Assembly: GCA_002332795.1 (NCBI GenBank)
Contig: DDBP01000308.1
Location: 1 to 9,020, forward strand
Origin: Anaerolineales bacterium UBA2029
Lineage (GTDB): Bacteria > Chloroflexota > Anaerolineae > Aggregatilineales > Aggregatilineaceae
Direction: 5' to 3'
DNA: 9,020 bases
The notes beneath the pieces were generated by a model. It had not been told where the DNA came from, searched no databases, and saw only the letters and a list, made by a program, of their open reading frames with translations. A program made the translations under genes and the position numbers. Position 1 is the stretch's first letter; the number at the start of each line of letters is the position of its first letter. Shown here piece by piece: positions 1 to 6,245 of the stretch.

Positions 1-20
1 CTCCCGTCGCGCGACGGGAG
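1..20 (-). terminator. Possible intrinsic terminator after kup
   Basis: Bases 1-20 are a perfect 20-bp palindrome that can fold as an 8-bp stem (CTCCCGTC / GACGGGAG) with a GCGC loop. It begins 10 nt past the kup TAG in the direction of transcription. Its place fits an intrinsic terminator, but the window ends at the stem, so the expected T-run cannot be seen. Confidence 0.5.
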
Positions 21-30
21 GCTGTTGCGG

Positions 31-732
31 CTACAGCAGCACTTGCGTGCCGAGCTCGACGACGCGGTTGGGCGGAATCTTGAAGAAGGCGGTGACGCTG
101 CCGGCGTTGCGGTGCAGGGCGACGAAGACCCGTTTGCGCCACAGGCGCATCTCGGGGCTGGGGCGGGGAATGACCGACTCGCGCCCCAAGAACCAGGAGG
201 TCGCCAGCGGCTCGCACTCCAGTCCCAGGGAGGCGGCCCCGGCGAGCGCCGCAGGCAAGTCCGGCTCGTCCATGAATCCGTAGCGCACGATCACCTGCCA
301 GAAATTTTCCGGCAGGGCTTTCACTTCGAGCCGCTCTGCGGGCGGCACGTAGGGGACGTCCTCGAAGTGGACGCTTGCCACCACCACGCGCTCGTGCAGG
401 ATCTTGTTGTGCATGAGGTTGTGCAGCAGCGCATGTGGCACCCGGTCGGGGTGGGCGTTGAGGAAGACCGCCGTACCCGGCACGCGCAGCGGCATGCCGC
501 CCTTCAGCGACTCGATGAATCCCGCCAAGCTCATGCGTCCGCCCTCGAGGCGCTCGATGAGCAACTCCCGCCCCTGTTTCCAGGTGAGCATCACCACGAA
601 GACTACCAACCCCACGCACAGCGGGAACCAGCCGCCGTCGGGGATTTTCATGACGTTGGCGGTAAGGAAGGTCAATTCCACCGCGAGGAAACAGGCAAAG
701 AGCGCCACGGCGCGCGCCCAGCCCCAGCCCCA
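31..732 (-). CDS. kup: KUP family potassium transporter, C-terminal fragment (5'-truncated)
   Basis: This is the end of a KUP/HAK low-affinity potassium uptake permease, which imports K+ with protons across the cytoplasmic membrane. Numbering from the in-frame GTG at 708, it keeps the last two membrane helices (about 2-20 and 25-43, around KIPDGGWFPL) and the whole cytoplasmic C-terminus: VPGTAVFL (76-83), HALLHNLMHNKILHE (92-106) and the family-typical ending IPPNRVVELGTQVLL before TAG at 33-31. Full-length KUP proteins have about 620-700 residues and twelve helices, so about 400 N-terminal residues with the pore are missing. Family-like sequence starts slightly upstream of the GTG, at WGWGWARAV (from 732), and the frame is closed by a TGA at 801-799. 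The GTG is therefore an internal codon, not a real start, and has no convincing binding site. The fragment abuts the truncated DUF2298 gene in a different frame, so it cannot be translated from that gene without a frame change. It is a remnant or the product of a rearranged or misassembled join, and cannot be functional as seen. Confidence 0.85.
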   Translation of the reverse strand, partial: WGWGWARAVALFACFLAVELTFLTANVMKIPDGGWFPLCVGLVVFVVMLTWKQGRELLIERLEGGRMSLAGFIESLKGGMPLRVPGTAVFLNAHPDRVPHALLHNLMHNKILHERVVVASVHFEDVPYVPPAERLEVKALPENFWQVIVRYGFMDEPDLPAALAGAASLGLECEPLATSWFLGRESVIPRPSPEMRLWRKRVFVALHRNAGSVTAFFKIPPNRVVELGTQVLL

Positions 733-740
733 GGCCGGCT
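717..740 (-). other. Chimeric junction between DUF2298 and kup homology
   Basis: Upstream (above about 740) the minus strand encodes DUF2298 sequence ending in HALRTWWEAG. Below about 732 a different frame encodes KUP sequence beginning WGWGWARAVALFACFL. The switch falls in a tandem GGGGCT repeat (minus strand 730-719). The exact breakpoint cannot be placed within the repeat because both sides share it. Such microhomology fits either a deletion or rearrangement between two same-strand genes, or a metagenome assembly join. Confidence 0.7.
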
Positions 741-3700
741 TCCCACCACGTCCGCAGCGCGTGCCCTGCCCCCACGATCTCCGCCAGCAGCCAGGTGATC
801 ACCAGCAGCGTCACGGGAAAGGCGATCATGTGCGCGTGCAGGTCGCCATACAGGAAGGTGAAGTAGGGCATCTCGGCGATGGCCCCCTTGCCGGCGTTGT
901 TGGGCAGCTCGCTGATGATGCGCGTCGGCCCCCAGTACCAGCGATGCGTGTGCATGGGCAACGGCTGCCCATCCAGCACCTTGCCCAGCCCGCCGAAGAA
1001 GGCGCCGATCTGTCTGCGCAGGTTGGTCAGTCCATATTCCCACAGGCGCAGCAATGGCGGATGGTTCGCGTAATCCTCGATGTACTGATCCACGCGCTGC
1101 TGCGTGAGCATGGTCACGATCAGGGCGTCGCCCGCCGCGACCGGCTCGCGGCCATAGCGATCCTGGAATGCCCTGGCCTCCTCGGCGTAGAAGCGCTCAT
1201 AGAGCTGATCGCGCTGCGCTTCGATCTCCTGCCGCCGCACCTGACTGTACAGCGGCTGCTGCTCCCAGCCGTCCAGCCTGGCCACGTTGGTCACGAAGAC
1301 GTGCAGCGTGCCCAGGTTGCCCAGGATCACCGCCAGCGCCAGCGCCAGGAAACCGGCCAGCCAGGCGTTGCCGCGCGGCGCGCTGACCTCGTCCGGCGGC
1401 ACCTCCCAGGACGGGGTCATTTCGGCTCCAAGCGCCGTAGTCTCCCCCTCTGGTTCGGCTGAAGAGGGGGAGGCAGGGGAGGAGATAGTCGCCCCCTCGA
1501 TCTGCCCCGGCCTCACCGAACGCGCCCGCACCCAGTTGTAGGCGATGCTGAATACGCCGATGCCCGTCATGGCGAACAGGGTGGGGATGATCAGGTTATA
1601 GGCCACGGAGGGCACGATCCCCAGCAACTTGACCGGCGCGCCGACGATCACATAGCCGAAGTAGTAGTAGTTGATGTAGCCGCCCGCGAACCACGGATCG
1701 AGCGGCGGGAAGACCGTGCTGCGCAGCACAGCGTTGAAATAGGCGAAGTCCATCGGCTTTTCGCCGCCGAAGCTGCCGTGCCACAGGTCGGGATTGCTCA
1801 GCCGCACGCCCAGGAAGGCCAGGAACAGGGCCAGCGTCAGGGCTTCCATGATCAGCAGGAAGCGCCAGTTGCCCCGCACATAGCGCCGGAACTGCGCCCT
1901 TCGCCGCCAGATCGCCGCGACGCTGAGCGCGCCCAGCGCCAGCAACAGCGCCGCGATCCCCGCCCGTGACCAGGCGCGCAGCTTGAGCGCCCCCAACACC
2001 CACGCCGCCCAGGCCACGATCACCCAGGCCGCGATCTTGGCCGCCGGGTAGGCACGGTCCGGCAGACCGGGCAACGCTACGAACAGCAGCGGCCACGCCA
2101 GCCATCCCGCCAGCACCATCAGCGCCCACCAGACGATCACCGCCAGAACCTGACTGCGGTTGAGCGCCGAGGCGCGGTCGAATAGCTCGCGCCAGGTGCC
2201 ACCCTCGCGCTGCACCTGCCAGGTCTCTTCGTCGAAGTGCAGCAGAGTCGGGGCTTTGGTCGCTTCTTCGGCCCGCCAGGTCACCACGCCCACCGGCTCC
2301 GGATCGGCCACGTAACCGGTCGCCGCCGACCGTACTGGTCGGATGGTGACGCTCTCCAGCAGCGCGCGCACCTGCTCCGACGAATAGGCGTCCGTCTTGC
2401 GGAAGACCAGCACGATCGGGTGATCGTAGACGGAGAAAGCTTCCTCCGCCTCCCAGTGCTCGTTGACCCAGTCCGGCAGGTCGTCGAGCGGCGTCACCTG
2501 ATCGCGGATGCGGAACGGGCCGAGCGTTGGCGGCGATTCGAACTGCCGCACCAGTTCAAAGCCCAGTCGCCCGTCGAAGAGCGCGTCGTAATAGGTCAGC
2601 GTCATCGGCCAGCGCCAGGGGATGCGCGACAGCGAATCGTAGAAACGGTTGCTGGTGATCACCAGGTAGTCCGCCTGATCCAGGGCGGTCATCATCGCTG
2701 TGATCTTCTCCTGAGTGTCCTCGGATACCATCCACAGCTTGATGCCCTGGTAGTGCGCCCCGTACATGTTCACCGCCGGGCAGTCGTGCGCCGACAGCCC
2801 CGACGGCAAATCGTCGCGATAGACCACGTCATCCGGCAATGGACAGACCGTCCACGGCACGGGATCGTCCCAGTCGCCCTCCCAGGCGATGACCGGCCCA
2901 GACGTGTAGACCGGGTCGAGCGCCTCTACCGTCAGCGCCAGCGTCTGCGGCTGCCCCAGCGCGTCGGTGCGGCGCACGCGCAGCGGCGGGTCGAAGATCA
3001 CCGTCTGCGCCGGGCCGAGCGGGTCCGCGCCCGCGTTGAAATCGCCGCGCACCTCCGCCGAGACCTGCGTCCCGTCGGGCGCAGTCAACGTGAAGCGGAC
3101 GGCTTCTTCGCCGTCGTCGCGCAGCGGATCGCCCAGGTGCGGGATGTCGAGTTGCCGGATCACGCCGTCAATGGGGATGGGCACCTGCAGGGTGTCACTG
3201 CCGCCCACGTTCCAGTGTGTCGGTGTCTCCGGAACGTCGTCACCGTATCCGTGCAACAACGACTCCGCCTGGAAATTGAGTTCGACCGACGCCGGCATCC
3301 CGTCGGACACCAGCGTCATCCCCACGGAGGCATTGCTCAGCGCTGACCCGTTGTTGTCCACCACCTCGCGCACCAGCGTCGCCGCCCCCTGCACGGCAGT
3401 GACTTCCAGCACATAGGCCGTCGCCGGGTCGCCCGCCACGGTGAGCGGCACCTCGTCGTCCGGCTCGACCGTATAGGCCAGCCCGTAGGGCGAAACGTCC
3501 GCCGTCAGGTCGGCGCGGATGGTACGCTCGAACAGCAGTTGCCGCCCCAGGGCCGGGTCAGACTTCAACAGGCGCACGCGCACCGCCTCTGGCTCCGGCG
3601 TCTGATGCGGGTCGAACAGGCGATTCAGGGTGAGGCGCGTCAGGCGGGCGTCGGCGGGCACGGTGAAGGTCACCTCGACGCTCTCGCCCTCCGCCAGCGG

Positions 3701-6148
3701 CGTGATGGCAGGCGGCGCGGAGACGTATGACCGCCCGATGTTGATCAACTGCCGTGTGCCGTCGTCGCCCTCCACCCACAGGCCGAAGTCGCCGGGCACC
3801 GTCTCCTGGAACCAGCGCGACGCCGCCACGCGCGTCAACTGCTGCCGGTGAATATTGTGGAAGGCAAAACCGTACAGCGCCGTATAGCCCAGGGTCACGA
3901 CCAGCAACGCCCACGAACCGCCGACTGCCAGTCGCCGCAACGCGGGACGGCGCAAGGCCTCGCCCCTGGCCTCTCCGTGCCCGGTCAACCCCCTCTCCAT
4001 GGATGGAGAGGGAGCAAGGGGGTGAGGTAAACCAGACGCAGCAGGGCCGCCCGATGGATGTTCTGACCGAACCCCTCGCCGCGCCGCGGCCATCAGCCCC
4101 AGCAAGGCCCATGCGCCAAAGAGCGCCAGCGCCGGATAGATTGGCAGAAAATAGCGCATGGTCGTCACCCAGCGCCCGCCCAGCCAGCCGAAGAGCACCA
4201 GCACCCACACGAAGGGCAGCGCGTGCCGGGTCCAGCCGTGCCGGGCACGGACGATGGCCAGGCCCGCCCAGGCCCAACCTCCCCAGGCGATCAGGCCCAG
4301 CGGCAGCCCAAAGCCCCACAGGACGATGTTGCGCCAGGGGTAGAAATAGGGGATGCGGCTGGCCCACTGATGATCCGGCGGGCCGTCCCAGTCGCCGGAG
4401 GTCAAATGCGCGGCTTCGGCGATGTCTTCGCGCCAGCCGGGGTTGAACTTCAGTCCGAAGATGCCCGGCCCCAGGAAAGCATGGGGTTGCAGCAGCCGAA
4501 ATGCGACGAACGCCAGCACCGCCGCCGTCAGCAGACCGCTGAGCGCCACGCCCACCAGCCGCGAGCGCAGCGCCCGGTGCAGGGCTGTGTCCAGCGCGGG
4601 CAGAGCGCGCAGCGCCGCCGCCACGCCGATCAACAGCGCCAGCGGTGCCACGTTGACACGGCTGGCGACCGCCCCGCCCAGCGCCACGCCGAAGAGGGCG
4701 TAGTCGGTCAGTTCGCTGGTATCGAAGACCAGCAGCAGGGTGCTCGCCAGGGCCACGAACAGCGCCGCCCACTGCGCCAGTCCGCCCCAGACGATGCCGA
4801 TCACCAGGGCCACCCACAACGCCCCCACGGTCGCGCTGAGGCTCACGATCCCGCGCTGAGCGGCCAGGCCACGCGATCGCGCCCGCACCGCCCTGGCCGC
4901 GGCGTAAATCGCCAGGACGATCACAGCGTAGACCAGGCTCGCCACGCCCTGCGCCAGCAGATCGTTCGCCAGGGCAAAGTCGCGCCGCGCCGCCAGGCTC
5001 ACTGCCCCCCAGCCAAGCAGGTGCAGCAACGACGCCAGCGGGCCGGTGAGGGCGGGCAGCCAGCCCCGCCCGCGCCCCGTCCAGGCGCTGACCGCCCACA
5101 GCGCGGCGAAGATCAGCAGCGCGGCAATGCCCAGCGCCAGCAGCCCCAGGATCGGGTAGCGGTGCGCCCCCGTCTCCCAGATCACGCCGCCGAACCACAC
5201 CAGCGTATAGAGCAGCGGCAGCGGTCCCTGTCGCCAGCCAGCCCCGTCCAGGGCGCGCACGGCGCAGTACAGCGCCAGCGTCACCCAGAAGGTGGTGAAG
5301 GCGTCCACCGTCCAGAAGTGCGACTGCTGCACGGGGAACGCCGCCACGCCATAGAGCGCCGCCGCCAGCAGCCCCGTCCACGGCCCGTAGAGTCGCCGCC
5401 CGATCAGGAAGATCACCAGGACGGTCAGCCAGTCGGCCAGGCCGGAGACTGTGCGACCCGCCAGTTGCGCCCCGCCGTATTCTTCCCAGTACCGGGTGGG
5501 GGTGTAGTCCACCACGCCGTCGTCGTCGAAGGCCAGCAGCAACGCCTGCACGTCGCGCGAAAGCTGCGAGTGCGCCGCCCCGACCGCGTGCACAGTGAAC
5601 AGGGGAAATTCGCCGTAGACGTACAGCCCTTTGCCAATGTTGTTGGGGTTCAGCGGCGAGCACTCGGCGTCGAAATAGCCGCCGCGTCCCGCCCCCCAGA
5701 CGGAATCGCTCGCCGGATAGCGCTGCTCGCAACGGGCGCGGTGCGCCTCCTGCTCAGCAGACGAGCGATCGGTGAATTGCAGCGGCCCGCCGAGCAGGCT
5801 CACCACGTCGGTCAGGAAGCGCTCGTCGGGGTGCAGGTGTGTATAGTCGTCCCAGTTCTGCGCGTCGAAGCGCAGCCACGCCGCCACTGCCAGCACTCCC
5901 GCCAGCAGGACATAGACCAGCGCCCCCCGCCAGTCGGCCCACAGCCAGCGCGGACGCGCCGCCCTGCCAACGGCGGGTACCTCCTCCAGGACTGCCGCTG
6001 GCGCGAGCACCTCGACGGGCTGCGCCTCGGTCGTCGGCGCAGACAGCAGCTCTTGCGGGGGATCGGGCATATGGCCGGGCGAAGGAGTCGCCCCGGCCAG
6101 CTCTGGTTCGCGGGTTTCAGGATCGGGATACACGGTCTCGTCGGTCAA
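728..6148 (-). CDS. Giant fused membrane protein: GT-C (PMT-like) glycosyltransferase + extracytoplasmic region + DUF2298/Chlor_Arch_YYY domain, 3'-truncated
   Basis: One stop-free frame of about 1,800 codons. Residues 1-70 form an acidic, Pro-rich tail and TM1 is about 76-93. The first outer loop has HPDER (106-110), the acidic motif of GT39-type enzymes, and Cys140/Cys163 that could pair. QQSHFWTVDAF (274-284), SRVNVAPL (497-504), LGPGIFGLKFN (559-569) and TTMRYFLPIYP (662-672) follow the GT-C core. A helix near 745-763 leads into an extracytoplasmic, beta-rich stretch of about 560 residues (768-1325; Cys1102, Cys1123) containing YDHPIVLVF near 1245. DUF2298 begins near 1331 with GGEKPMDFAYFNA (1461-1473), the name-giving YYYFG (1494-1498) and GDLHAHM (1768-1774). 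DUF2298 proteins usually run to 700-900 residues, so only the first half to two thirds is present. Homology ends at the junction near 717-740, and the frame then runs on without meaning to the window edge. Likely role: sugar transfer from a lipid carrier on the outer face; the function of DUF2298 is unknown. Two in-frame palindromes encode linkers (near residues 713 and 1560). Confidence 0.85.
1438..1498. repeat. Second REP-like palindrome flanked by short direct repeats, in frame within DUF2298
   Basis: CTCCCCCTCT (1442-1451) and AGAGGGGGAG (1463-1472) are a perfect 10-bp inverted repeat around an 11-nt loop. A purine-rich tail (1473-1485) follows. The block is bracketed by a near-perfect 13-bp direct repeat, TAGTCTCCCCCTC (1438-1450) and TAGTCGCCCCCTC (1486-1498), with one mismatch. 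It is translated in frame as a Ser/Pro/Glu-rich linker (SSPASPSSAEPEGETTALG, about residues 1554-1572) in a loop between helices of DUF2298, where the family is known to tolerate variable inserts. Confidence 0.6.
3987..4027. repeat. REP-like palindrome translated in frame within the giant gene
   Basis: Plus-strand 3991-4000 and 4003-4012 form a perfect 10-bp inverted repeat (CCCTCTCCAT / ATGGAGAGGG) with a 2-nt centre. Outer arms AACCCCCT (3987-3994) and AGGGGGTG (4017-4024) are also nearly complementary (7 of 8). The protein frame is unchanged on both sides, and the element encodes a Pro/Ser/Gly-rich stretch (HPLAPSPSMERGLTG, about residues 705-720) in the loop between two GT-C helices. It resembles dispersed intergenic palindromes of GC-rich bacteria, but its copy number cannot be judged from one window. 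Confidence 0.6.
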
Positions 6149-6155
6149 GCAACGT

Positions 6156-6160
6156 CTCTC
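6156..6160 (-). promoter_or_regulatory. Ribosome binding site deciding a TTG start
   Basis: On the minus strand GAGAG is followed by a 7-nt spacer and TTG at 6148-6146. An in-frame TGA at 6166-6164 limits how far upstream the start can lie. Other in-frame starts are GTG at 6133 and ATG at 6070, and neither has an equally well placed purine-rich site. TTG is therefore the best choice, though the site is weak. The 97-nt gap between the two glycosyltransferase genes (6149-6245) shows no clear promoter or hairpin, which is compatible with co-transcription. Confidence 0.45.
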
Positions 6161-6245
6161 GCGTCAAACCATGCCGGCCCGCCGATCACGGTCAGACCTT
6201 TACACTCTACACGCACAGGGCGAAGTTTCCTCAGCGGGCGGGAAG

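Noticed and set aside
31..708. GTG at 708 as a genuine start of a short stand-alone KUP protein
   Set aside because: KUP-like residues continue upstream of it (WGWGWARAV), there is no convincing ribosome binding site, and a two-helix KUP would lack the pore.
1..727. A real C-terminal extension of the giant protein through the kup region in its own frame
   Set aside because: The frame is open to base 1, but below the junction it becomes Arg/Gly/Ala-rich noise while another frame encodes KUP. The openness is a composition effect.
25..1462. Overlapping plus-strand frames opposite kup and DUF2298
   Set aside because: They show no recognisable motifs, and the minus strand encodes unmistakable KUP and DUF2298 sequence.
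2237..3346. Plus-strand open frame of 369 codons
   Set aside because: Its His/Arg/Gln/Val-rich composition is typical of antisense to high-GC genes, and the opposite strand has the coherent extracytoplasmic region of the giant protein.
3558..5732. Minus-strand open frame of 724 codons in another register
   Set aside because: It is Gly/Ala/Arg-rich without motifs, while the register starting at 6148 carries HPDER, QQSHFWTVDAF and other GT-C hallmarks over the same bases.
6149..6245. A promoter or terminator between the two glycosyltransferase genes
   Set aside because: I looked for spaced -35/-10 boxes and for a stem followed by T residues on the minus strand and found nothing better than chance.
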